Shown here one piece after another: positions 1 through 10,789 of a stretch of 64,000 nucleotides of DNA (position 1 is the stretch's first letter; each line of letters opens with the position of its first letter). The stretch is from Cyprinodon diabolis (lineage: Eukaryota > Chordata > Actinopteri > Cyprinodontiformes > Cyprinodontidae). The stretch is taken from assembly GCA_030533445.1 (NCBI GenBank), contig CM060072.1:11737875-11801874 (forward strand). The letters run 5' to 3'. Position numbers and translations under genes: made by a program. Under the pieces are notes generated by a model. It did not search any database, was not told the DNA's origin, and was given only the letters and a program-made list of their open reading frames with translations.

Positions 1-89
1 AGTTAACCTGAGAAAATAACATTTAGAGACATGCTGCGCTATCAACTTTATCGATGGGTAATTAAGAAAAACAGTTCCAATAAAAGTTT

Positions 90-302
90 CTTCTGCTTAC
101 TTGTGAAAGGAGATTGTTGTCTCTACACACGCTGGTTACTTTTAGAAGATTGTTGTCTCTACACTTTGGCTATTTTCCCTGCCTGAGGGGAGGTGCAGCA
201 GAACCTCACATCTACGGTCTGGGCAGAACTAATAAAATGTGTTCAACAGATCTAGAGTGGCAATATCCTTTTTGCTCCGTTTTTATAGATAACCCTTGGT
301 AG
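90..302 (-). promoter_or_regulatory. First (5' UTR) exon and promoter block of a further receptor copy, gene body off the left edge
   Basis: On the minus strand this block ends in a consensus donor: the exon ends at 101 and GTAAGCAG follows. It aligns with the first exons of copy A (13216-13312) and copy C (55942-56040), sharing the blocks that read GAGGTGCAGCAGAA and AGATTGTT on the plus strand. About 19 bases (AGATTGTTGTCTCTACAC) are tandemly repeated at 110-127 and 148-165, which is specific to this copy. Similarity to the region upstream of A continues to about 480. The coding exons of this gene would lie left of position 1, so its type and integrity cannot be judged, although the leader is of the A/C kind. 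The role as first exon is inferred from the conserved donor and its position upstream of the exon 1 sequences of A and C. Confidence 0.6.
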
Positions 303-1320
303 AACTGAACATGGTGCTCAGAGTCTCATTTCAGAATATTACGAATTTCATTAACTTTTGTGTTTCTTACTATATTATGCAAGGCAAATTTTGTTGTTGA
401 GCTCATTTCAGTAACAATTCAAAATGATTTACATGAAAAAAACCACAATGGGGTGTGGGAATACAGAAATAGTTTTTGTTAGTTAGACTATAAAAAAAGC
501 ATTTAAAAGCAGCTCAAAATGTTTTTTTTTAACCTTGAAAGATTTATATCTAAATCTAGATATTCTATCTATATCTTGAATATAATTTTGAATATAAGTC
601 AAAAATATTAACTGTGAAAATATGGAGATGCTCTTTGGAGAATCTGGGATTCAAGAAACATGAACTCAGATCTGGATGGCATCAGTGGCTTGGAAGTGAG
701 ACAGCAGTTAAGAATATGATGGCTCACTGGCACGGAGATTCAAAATATTCTGCCAGGAAAAGATAAAGTCCTGAGGTCTGTTTCATGAAGCAAGTAGAAA
801 ATCAGGGGAGTTCTTTTTTTGTTTCACAAAAATATTATTAAACTTCTGTGTCTGTTACTGTGTTAACATTATTCTTCGATCTTACCTGGTCAAGCACAGG
901 TTTTTCTCATCAAACTTTGAAGTGTCCTCTGTCTACACACTTCGTTAAGCCACTCCTTCTTTTTCATTTCCTGATTTAGTCAGAAGACTTAAGTCAAAGT
1001 TCTTTGCGAGCACTAAATAATAAAAAATAATATATGTTCATTAGACAAATTAAGGGCTAAAAAATACAAACAGCATGTCCTTTCAAAGAGGATCGATTAA
1101 GGAGCTGCATTAAATTACAGAGAATTAGGTGTTTATAGGAAGAGGGATCTCAGACCATGTATAGATGTCCTTTCATTTTCAACTTATCTTTATGAGTGCC
1201 ATCATTGCTGTTAACATTTCAGCATTACACAGACTTCTTTGACAGAACTTAATATCTACGAGAGTACATTGATTTGTTTGATAACAGCTTTATAGAATAA
1301 CTGCACAGTCAAACAGCCAC
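303..1320. other. Non-coding stretch upstream of the left-edge receptor copy
   Basis: This is AT-rich sequence without a recognisable gene. The first 180 bases are diverged from but alignable with 13313-13560 upstream of copy A (for example the shared TTAACTTTTGTGTTT). The rest shows nothing I can name. Confidence 0.5.
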
Positions 1321-1323
1321 TTA

Positions 1324-2359
1324 GGGCCGGATTTATCAAGATCCAATTTTGCGTGCAGTAATTTGCGCTCGCAAACTGGAATTTTGCGCGAGGGGCTGAA
1401 CCATGGTTTGCGGGTGATTTAACAAGAGCGATTGCGTAACTGGTGGCAGGTGCAAAACTGCTGGAGACACCCTATTTAAATGATGGTTTTGCGCGTTTTG
1501 TGGTTTGCGGCATGGCGAGTTTGGACAGCAGAAGGCGCAAAAGGAAATTCGACCCCATGGAAATGGAGGTATTGGTGGATGAAGCCAACAAACATTTAAG
1601 TGAGCTACAGCAAAGAAGTGTGCCTGTCACACAGAGGAACGCTTTATGTGAACAAATCTGTAATAAAGTAAACGCTGTTGGTGAAACCTTGCGAACAGTG
1701 GATGAAGTAAAAAGAAGATGCCAGGATATTAGAAGGCGAACCAAAGAAAAACTGGCATATAACAAAACATCTGCGAACAAAACAGGAGGGGGCACAGTAG
1801 ATGAGATGCCTCTGACCAGCATTGAGGAACAAGTACAGCTGACGCTCTGTGAGGAGCAAATCACTGGAATTGCAGCTCCAAAATGGCAATACTGGATAAA
1901 CGATATGTTTTGATGACCGTTTCCTCGTTCATTCCAAAAATATTCACACGGAGTGAAAAAATGCGTTCTCTGCGTCTCCTTGCTTCATTTCGATGTCTCC
2001 TTCTTGCGAAAAGTGCGCAATTACGCATACAGACCATTTGCACCTTCTTTTGAAACATGTTAAATATAGAGTCAGATACCGTTAGCAAAATTGCTTTCAG
2101 GTTTGATAAATCACTTTGCGAGTGCTAAATTAATATTTTTACATGTTCTCCTCCCACAAGACGCACTTTTGCGTGTAAACGCCCCATTTTGCATATTCAT
2201 AGCAGAAAAAGTACTAAATGGATCAGAGGCGCTATTTAGCACGTTTTAAAGACCAAATCCTTTTAGCACGCTGTTGATAGATCAGTTTGTACATTTTTTA
2301 GCGTGCGCAGTGAAATAGCTCACGTTTTTATACACGCAAACCTTTGATAGATCCGGCCC
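1324..2359. mobile_element. PIF/Harbinger-type DNA transposon, 1036 bp, non-autonomous
   Basis: The ends are inverted repeats: GGGCCGGATTTATCAA on the left and, read from the other side, GGGCCGGATCTATCAAA on the right. Both ends are flanked by the trinucleotide TTA (1321-1323 and 2360-2362), the TWA-type target duplication typical of PIF/Harbinger. Subterminal regions carry repeated GCGTG and TTTGCG motifs in both orientations. The only reading frame is the MYB-like accessory protein. There is no room for the DDE nuclease that autonomous Harbinger elements encode separately, so mobilisation would need a nuclease supplied in trans. Confidence 0.85.
1443..1913 (+). CDS. MYB/SANT-like accessory protein of a Harbinger element
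   Basis: This 156-codon frame lies inside the Harbinger ends. The more likely start is the internal ATG at 1512, which begins MASLDSRRRKRKF. The basic stretch is followed by a helical region with the pattern EVLVDEANKH, then LCEQICNKVNAVG and VKRRCQDIRRRTKEKL. This matches the MYB/SANT-like DNA-binding domain of the NAIF1/MSANTD group found in Harbinger accessory proteins. In that family the protein binds the transposon ends and helps bring the nuclease into the nucleus. The frame ends at 1913, shortly after the domain, so the C-terminal part is probably shortened. No intron is evident. Whether it is expressed cannot be told from sequence. Confidence 0.75.
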   Translation: MAGAKLLETPYLNDGFARFVVCGMASLDSRRRKRKFDPMEMEVLVDEANKHLSELQQRSVPVTQRNALCEQICNKVNAVGETLRTVDEVKRRCQDIRRRTKEKLAYNKTSANKTGGGTVDEMPLTSIEEQVQLTLCEEQITGIAAPKWQYWINDMF

Positions 2360-2362
2360 TTA

Positions 2363-5300
2363 GTGTTTATTGTGTAATGTAAAATAGAATCAAATTAGGA
2401 GGAACCCCATGAGATGATGCTGCGATCCAACTTATTTGGCCAATATTTTTCATACTTCATCTTCAACTGCAGCTAGGTGCACCTCTCCCCTCTGGGATTA
2501 CAACTAAACTAAATACATTGATCCACAACAATTCAAGCACCAAACTAGTTTTCCCCCTAATGTTACATCAAGTGAGGGCAAGCTGTTTTGACATTTTAAG
2601 TCTGATTGAACATATGTTTCTGATATCTGAAATACATTTCTTCCTGGGCTAAATTTAACAATTCAGACATCAAAAAACAAATTTCTTTAAATCTAAAAAA
2701 AACGGAACTTAAAACTAGCTCCCTCCACTAAGCCAAAACAGGACCAGGGCACTCTCAGTGGATAAAAGCCAGAACATGATCAGGAAACACCAAGACAACA
2801 CTAAAAACCCTCTCTCAACACTTGCCTCCAAAAAACGAGAACATTAACTATGGAAATCCACAATGATCTCCAACTCAGACTGAAACAAAACAATGTCAAT
2901 AATCTGGCCCCGATAGCTGGGCTGAGCCGTACACTAATATTTATAAAAATCTTTATAAAAAAAAATGCATCAATGGAAAGTCAATAAGCAAGATCACAAT
3001 TGTGAAGTTTTCCCTTTAACTTTCACATTTCAACACATTTCCCATTATCTTTCACATTCTTTATATTTTAACAATATCAAAGATATTTTACACTTAAATA
3101 ATTAAGGGATGCAAAGATGAGGTATAAAATACAACATGCCATACAATTTAATACATTAGTGTATAAGTCACTGAATCTGTATGTCTGAGGCAATGGTGTT
3201 TAAGATCCAGCAGAGGTTAGTGCAGAGCAACACGTCACACACTACTGATACAGCATCAATACAGTTTGGGTAGTGTGCTGAAATGCTCCATGAGGCCTCA
3301 TCTACTAATACCAGCACCTCAGTTCTTCCACAATCTGCATTTTTTTTTTTTCAATTTTACGAACACCTTGACAAGGGCAGTCTCTGTAGGGAGGTGAGCA
3401 CACAGGCCTCACTGGAAAGTGAAAATTTTTGGTCATTGTAGAAATGTGTTTAACTGTTGAAAGACACCTCTTTTACTAATCTTATGAAGAAGTGTTGCTG
3501 TGTATCTTCTGCAAAGGTTTATTGGCTCTGTTTCTTATTACGGCTTTGAAACCAAGACATAAGGCCAAAAGCAGCAGAAAGAAGATCACAGGTTATGAGA
3601 GATTAATTCAAGACCTGGGTAAATGTATAACAGAAATCAATTCACGGGTATCATTTCCTATGGCTGAATCAAGAAATAGTTTTTGGACAAAAAGAAAAGA
3701 GCATTCAAAGTAAGCACAAAGCTTGAGCTAGTACTGCTATATACCACCAATCAGGCTCAAAATAAATGCATAGTGATTGACTCAGACCTCAACCTCCATA
3801 ACATAGTCAGCATTCTATCACCTAAAGAACATCTTCAGTATTTAAGGTCTAATGTTGCAGCAGGGCCTTAGAAAGGAATTCCATGTGTTCATCTTTAGTA
3901 GAAGATACTGCTATTATTGCAACATAGTGTTCGCAGGTCTGCCTAGAGGTTGAACAGACATCTGAAGCTGATCGAGAATGTCCACATTCTCACCAGCAAA
4001 GAAAGTGGAGCAGATCACTACTTCATCTCAATGCAAAAATATATACACTGGAGTTGTATAGTCGCACGTTTCTTTATATATCTCTTGGTACTGCCTCCAC
4101 AAGATGCCATTTGCTCTCTTTCTTTTTGATCTTCTTAAAAAATGACTTGTTAATGGGCTGGCTTAGAGAAGAACTTAAAGAATTCATTCCTATCCATGTT
4201 GACTTCCGCAAACACTGATCATGCATGCTAGTTACTACCTGAGTATGCAGGACACCTCAGTTGTACGAATGCAGTTCACACAGGAGAAGACATTCAAGTT
4301 GCATATATTTGGAAATTCGAACAACCATGCAAAAAATCTCACAAAAAAAATCGGAATCGAGCATTAAAGCTTGCAGTGTGAATGTAGCAGGTGGTGTCAT
4401 TGGTCCAACACATCTGAATCAATGATTAGATGATTAAGAGGACTCTGAAGAAACCGACTGCATACTGAAATGGTAATTCAACCATTTAAATTAGGTGTCT
4501 TTGACCAATGACAAATCTAAAAGTTGCAAAATTGCCCACCCCTTGATTAAAGGCTGTCATACACTTCTCAAAAGTTTAAATGAATGAATTTAATTTCATT
4601 TAGATTTCATGATTTATTAATTAACCTCATCAATGTATAAATAAAAGCATTGCTAAGCAACATTCACGCACCAGCCCTTTTTTCCACTCGCTATAAATTA
4701 AGGTGATCTGAATTGGCCATTTAAGGTTTGAAAAGTTTGAAAAGTCTCTGCATTTCCGCCTGTGTGAAAGGATAACAGACCAGGAAAAGTAAAAAAAGAG
4801 TTTGAGGAAACAGGGTGGGGGTAGCACAGAGTAGCTCATACAAAAAGTGGACAAAGCTAAATGGAAGAGAGTACCAATTCTAGGAATTGACATGTCTGGA
4901 ATAAGAGATTATGGTGTGTGGACAAAACAAAAATGTGCTCCCACTTAGCACCCATTTCTAGCCACATAAACGATTTTGTGGCTGAAAAATACTGTGTGCA
5001 GAAAAGATTAAATTGTGCCCAAAAAACTGCATGTTTTGCATGTGTTTTGTTAGACTATTTAATCAATTCTAAAACATCCTAAAAGTATGTCAGACCTTGA
5101 TATCTATTAGGCCACTATTACTCCACCATATAGGCATGGAAGAAAGTTCCTGCGAACAGAAACAAATTAAACATCTCATTACTGGCCACATTGTTAAAAG
5201 GTGTTTATAAAAGTAAACTATTAGGCCATTATTAGTTTTGGAAAATATGTACTAGCACTATATAATGTATACAGTATATTGTTTATAACTGCAACACTGA

Positions 5301-6714
5301 CAACTGCTCAGATTCGCAACATAGCCCCTCATTTCAGCTGTTGTACACAAGTAGAGTTTTTTTCATCAAAATGGAAGACAGAGAAAATAATGTTGACAAA
5401 GATGAAGTGGGGAATGCTCTTAACAGCTTTGTTGTTGGCATTTAAAAAAGCTATTTTAATTTAGCCCTAGAAAAACTGTTTAATGGTCCTACCTCCAGCA
5501 GAGACACTAGTCAACCTCAGCTACTCTCGTGTGCTTTGGTGTCCCCACCGGCTTATGATGAGCTGTTTAGTTTATTTCTGTTAGCAGGGGTTGTCTTTCA
5601 CACCTACCCAGCAGAGTGATAGCAGCAAAAAAATAGTCCTAATTGATATCCAGATCTGAAGTAGTTCCATTATGCTATGAATTGTTGAAATAGTCTAACA
5701 AGACACATACATAGTTTTTCTAGCTTACAAACCTTTGATTGTTTGTGGCCCAATACCATACCGGAACTACTGTAGATTCTCTCCAGTACGTTACCAACTG
5801 TTTCTCATAGACAGAGACTCTTTGACAATTAGAGAAACTGTTATATCTCAGCTACAGATGGTTAACGTTTCACACAACTCCATGTCCAAAAACCCTGAAC
5901 TATCCCTTAGAGTTTAAGGTTTATTAGTAAAATACAAAATTATATAAGATCAGTAGTGTTTCAAAAGTCAGAGGCCAATTTGTTCAGCCACTGTGACTGG
6001 GAAAGCCAGACACTGTAGCCCCAGTGTTTGTACCTAGTGCTAAGGACCTCTAAGGATAAGTATACACTGGATGCTATTTTCAATTGTTTTACTCAGCTAC
6101 AGCTCAAACAGCTCGCACTATCTGTTCCTATACTGTACAGCCTGATGCTCTGGTGTGATCTGACTGCTCAAATAAAAAAAAAAACATTTTCGACTGTGCC
6201 AAAAAGAGATGATGCTGGTAAGATTCATTTTACATTTAGAGTACATTCTATGCCCACCCTAACAAGAGTTGTGAGCTGAGAGCAAATCAATTAGCTGGAT
6301 AAATTTGGAATATAAATAATATAAAAATTTCCTTTGCTTAATTCCTGATACAGATGCCGATGCAATTAGTTGAAGAGTCTGCTGCCTGTTTACACACACT
6401 AGTGAAAATGAGGAGATGTTAACATTTTAAGCAGTTTTATCTTTTCATATTAGATATGAAGCTTGGAGCAGGCCGCAGCAGAGACCAAGCAGTTTGACCG
6501 ATGTATAAAGGAAATTAATGCTGCTGAAGTATGAAAGAAATAAAAGAAAAACATACTTATTGCTATGCAGTTCTGTTAATTTGTCTTGCAAATTAGTTTT
6601 TATCTTTTTAGATTATATTCCTTACAATTGCCTCAACATAGACTCAGACATACAGTATAAACATCTGTTTAATGATTAACTTCACTGGATTTTATGTTTT
6701 CTGTGAATATTATT
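2363..6714. other. Long intergenic stretch without a recognised gene
   Basis: I see no conserved domain or gene structure here. Short open frames (for example 3492-3713 and 6028-6279) resemble no family I know and are compatible with chance. At about 6469-6531 a short frame runs to a TGA and is followed by an AATAAA at about 6539, a possible terminal-exon or retrocopy fragment. The segment 6000-6180 resembles 7330-7440 weakly, suggesting a decayed dispersed repeat. Confidence 0.5.
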
Positions 6715-6910
6715 TAGAGGATCTCTGAATGTTCACACGGTCAACAACGTGAAACTAATTTAAACCTAGCGACAGAACTGAAGATTTAAAAAAAAAACAA
6801 CAGCTATTTTTGATCACTGCAGCTAAAGTGTCTTGTTGCAGTGTGTCAAAACTCAGGCTTGCATTTCAGTCACTCAACAAACCACATCATTATCCTATTA
6901 AACTTTTTTT
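6715..6910. repeat. Segmentally duplicated block, partner at 43745-43930
   Basis: This segment aligns with 43745-43930 in the same orientation, sharing GAATGTTCACACGG/AAATGTTCACACGG, an A-rich run and CTTGCATTTCAGTCA. It lies left of copy A as its partner lies left of copy C, which fits duplication of a large block containing a receptor gene. No coding signal is visible. Confidence 0.6.
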
Positions 6911-9833
6911 GATCCAGGAGGTTTTTTATTTTTTATAATAAAGACACATAAAATATTTAATAACCACCAAAATTTTCTTTTTGAAGTCATTATGTTGTAC
7001 TCTCTATATATTTAAACCTTACAACAGTTGCATTTTTTTAGTTGAATACAGTGCCATACAAATGTTTTTGTTAGATGTATCTCTCTTGTTTCAACATTGT
7101 TAACATACAATAAAGCTGTGAAATACTGTTTAGTCTACATTGTGGTTCCTCAACTTCGGTCCTCGAGGTCCAGTGTTCTCTACCTTGTAGATGCAAGGTA
7201 CAGAGTCAATAGCAGGACTCTGGAGCACTCAGATCGAATACCTCAAATCAATAAGGACACTTAGGTCGTTAGGTAAGTGCGTCCACTGTCGCTTTAACTC
7301 TAAAATATTTTCAATCCTTGTACTCAGCTAAAGCTGAAATTATACGCCGATACCACAGGGTTCAAAAGTTCACAGTTCACAATGTATGTTCTCACACAGC
7401 ATGGGCCGATGCTCTGATGTGATCTACTTGCTCACACTATACGTCCAAATGCCACACGGTGGACTCAACGCTGAGAAATGGCACTGGTCAATCTGGAAGA
7501 TGAAAAAGATGAATTCTTTTGTTTGAACATGAACTGTGCTTATTTCAGATAAATCAGTTCGTAGATGCTCATAGCTCAGCCTCAACAGCAGGATTTGCCA
7601 ACCAACACCTTGCAAGGACCAACTGAATCTCCAACAAGTGTGATTTTATCAGGATGCACGATGAGGCTGAAATCTGGTCAATCCAAAAAATTCTTGCGCA
7701 ACTGGAGAATCGGCCCAAAAATGGCAAAAACTCATTAAGGGTTTTCCTGGCTTTAATAAATGCTATTCTGGCATCTGGAATATGCCTCCTGGCACCAATA
7801 CAGTACAGTTAACATAGGACGTCCCTAGCCACCACTAGGAATAATATAGCTGTCCACAATCTTTTACATGACAGAATATATAGGCAAAGCCCTCTGTCCA
7901 CAGTTTATCAAAAATTCATAAATTTTTTACATGTACTCATTGCCACACATGTAAATGTTCCCACCATATGTTTTTGGCTTTATGATGGTTAGCTTTGTCT
8001 GTTCTCTACATCTGTGAAACTTTTGTTAATATAGTTATTTCCTGAAGGGTGTAGTCCCAATTTGATCAGCTTTATTCATGTGCCTCTACATCGTATAGCA
8101 ATGCCTGCATGGCTGGAAACTATTTGGATTGAGCACAGCAACCTGCAGCTTCTATTGTACCCTGGATAGAGCTCTTACTATTGACCCTTATTTAGCATGA
8201 TAATTTATAATTTGTTTACAGTATATCAAATGATAATCATTTGATATACTGTGGGTGTCTATACTTGAGGTTTATATGTTTATGTTAATTGGTTCACGAA
8301 AACACTAATATTTAAAAACAATGCAAGGTTAGAAGTATAGAATTAATACATTATGTAATAGCTAGGAAAAAGCTTGTATTGGGTTATACAAACCATATTA
8401 AGTAAATACGAAATAGAGATATACTGTATATAAATGTCAATCAGCATAAGGCAGATGATGAAACAAAATGAGGGCAAGAGACATAGCACATACAACCTGG
8501 CAGAGAACTTGTGCTTGACAGGTAAAGAATATTTAGGAAAACAAATAATTCTTATATATTAATGAGACATTATGTATGTTTTGGCAAAGAAATATTTTTA
8601 AAATAGCCTTTTTATTCAATCCTTGATCATCAAAACATAATTTGTTGCGCAGACTGACACCTCAGTATTTCAATCCCGCTACATCTACGTCTTCCTGAAT
8701 TTACTTTGACTCAGAAGTTCCCGCACTGTTTGGTGGCTAGGGCATAAAGCACGTCCAATTTAAATGGATTTAACCTGGCAAACACTCGAAGCGTTATATT
8801 CAAGATTGATTGATTTTGTGGATACTGAGTTTAGCTTTTTTTAGCTTTCAGCTAAACTCAGACACCAATGACAGATCCTGGTAAGGTGAAAAAAAGTAAA
8901 AAAAGAAACATGTGTTAAGTACAAGTGTGAGCTAAGAGAACAAGCAGAAGAGTGCTTTAAGTGCCTTTTTAACTAATTATAAGTAATATTAACATTGATT
9001 TTAGAGATGTTTTTGCAAGATACATTTTAAACTTGTTCTTGCAAGTTTAAAAATAAATACATACACTTTGAAGAACAAATTGCTTAAAACAGGATACCAC
9101 GATTCAAAAAACATTTTTTGACAAACATTTTTTCCATTGGGTTCCCTCAGATTCCCATATAAGGTGTGGGTTGACATACACTTTTTTCAGGCGCAGGAAA
9201 CACTTCTGCTACCATCCATAGCAAAGAAACCAACTTTCCTTAAACCTGAGATTTGTACCCTTTCACCCTCAGTTGAGGAGTGTCATTAATGTAATGTTTA
9301 CCCAATCACTAATGACTGATACCGTAAAAGTGTTTGTCTTTGCATTTTAACATTGGAATCTTCTGCAGTCTATTTTGAAGCTTAAAGACTTTAATTTTAA
9401 AGTTTTTTCTTTTTTTCTTTGTCCTTCATTGGAGCTTTAAGTAAATAGATAGTAGTATACAACATGCTAATTTTACTATAATATTCTAACTTTTAAAATG
9501 TTTTTGTGAATGGTGTTTAAGCAAGTGTTATATAAATCAGACTGAGAAGGGTGGTATTTATGTATGATGCTTAACCAGAAATTTCCAAAAATTATAATAT
9601 TAAATGGTAGGATATGTGAACAGAAAATCCACGAAATTGTGCTTTTGCTCCAAAGCGTTATCTAGGTCATAGATGCAATATGTTGTTTCTGGTAAAAACT
9701 TCCATAAGTATAATGTTAAACATGCTGCATGTTTGTTGTTTGTTATACGGATGTAATCAATACAGCAGTTATAGAATAAATATAGTCATATTCAATCTAA
9801 AAAAGTATATTCTTTTTGGTAAGTAAACATAAG
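6911..9833. other. Intergenic, with small repeat fragments only
   Basis: No gene is recognised. Positions 7141-7175 carry a dispersed fish-type motif (CCTCAACTTCGGTCCTCGAGG). A 35-bp palindrome is listed separately at 8218-8252. At about 8826-8866 an 11-bp inverted repeat (TGAGTTTAGCT / AGCTAAACTCA) is present. The rest is AT-rich without structure I can name. Confidence 0.5.
8218..8252. repeat. Near-perfect 35-bp palindrome
   Basis: Two 17-base arms (ACAGTATATCAAATGAT and its exact complement) flank a single A at 8235. The sequence could extrude as a hairpin or be a fused pair of transposon ends. No flanking duplication was evident. Confidence 0.85.
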
Positions 9834-9841
9834 GTAAATAC

Positions 9842-10235
9842 TAAGGCTGCAACTAACGTTTATTTTTCTAATCGATTAATCTGTTTATTTATTTATTTTT
9901 CAATTAATGTAATTAATAATCAGATAGCAAAAGGTTCCTTAAAGAAGATTTTTTTTTTTTACGAAATTAAACCAGGTAAACCAAAACTTTTCCACTTGAG
10001 GAGTTCTGGATAAAGCATATTGTCAGATGGAAACATTCTTTTTTTTTTTTTATCTTACATGCAAAATATTTATATATACTTTTTTCACAATTTACAGTTT
10101 TATACAATTGTATAATTACTGCTCTAAGGGGGTTGCTCTGTCAGCTAAAAGCATATTTTACGGTCTCTACACTCGTTGACGATTATTTCTATAATCGATT
10201 AATCATGATTAATCTGATCAATAGTTTCAGCACTA
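9842..10235. mobile_element. hAT-type MITE, 394 bp
   Basis: The left end begins TAAGGCTGCAACTAAC. The right end, read inward, begins TAGTGCTGAAACTATT, matching at 11 of the first 14 positions. It is bounded on both sides by the 8-mer GTAAATAC (9834-9841 and 10236-10243), the 8-bp target duplication characteristic of hAT elements. Internal ATCGATTAATC motifs recur near both ends. It encodes nothing and depends on a hAT transposase supplied elsewhere. Confidence 0.85.
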
Positions 10236-10243
10236 GTAAATAC

Positions 10244-10640
10244 CATTATGTAACGTGTGACCCTAATACTCAGTTATATGGTAATAGTAGACAGACTCTA
10301 ATCACAAACAGAGAACTTATTCTTGTACTTCCAAATACATTTATTTAGATTAAATTTTTTTTTTATTTACTTCAACATGACTAATAATTCCGAGCACAGT
10401 TTCCCCTCCTCAGTCAAACACTATGTTTTGTACATAAAAAAAATTATTTCATATGCATATTTTACACAAATATCATGACACAACATAACATCCTATTTGA
10501 ATATTCACACCATAAGGATAAGAGCACTAATTTACATTTACTGATTTATATACGTATAGCTTGATATTAAAAGAAGGTTGTTGCAGCATAAATGTTATCT
10601 ATTGATCTCTACAAATATATTTATGTTTCATTGATTTTTT
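10244..10640. other. Downstream flank of copy A
   Basis: AT-rich sequence with no gene seen. From about 10641 onward it aligns with the region downstream of copy C (51050-51110), sharing a CTCTGTT-ATGTACAGC block, so the duplicated unit includes this 3' flank. Confidence 0.4.
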
Positions 10641-10789
10641 TCTCTGTTGATGTACAGCAGAGTCATGTTCATACTTGACATTAAAGCTCCCATGTTTCAC
10701 AGATGATACTTATCCACTTGCTTTACGGTTAGCAGCATCCTAACCATGTTGCAGGTGGCCCAAGTCTCTTATTCGTCTGAGTACAGGGT

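Noticed and set aside
1472..2088. Minus-strand frames opposite the Harbinger accessory gene
   Set aside because: They are antisense shadows of the MYB-like frame and have no domain features.
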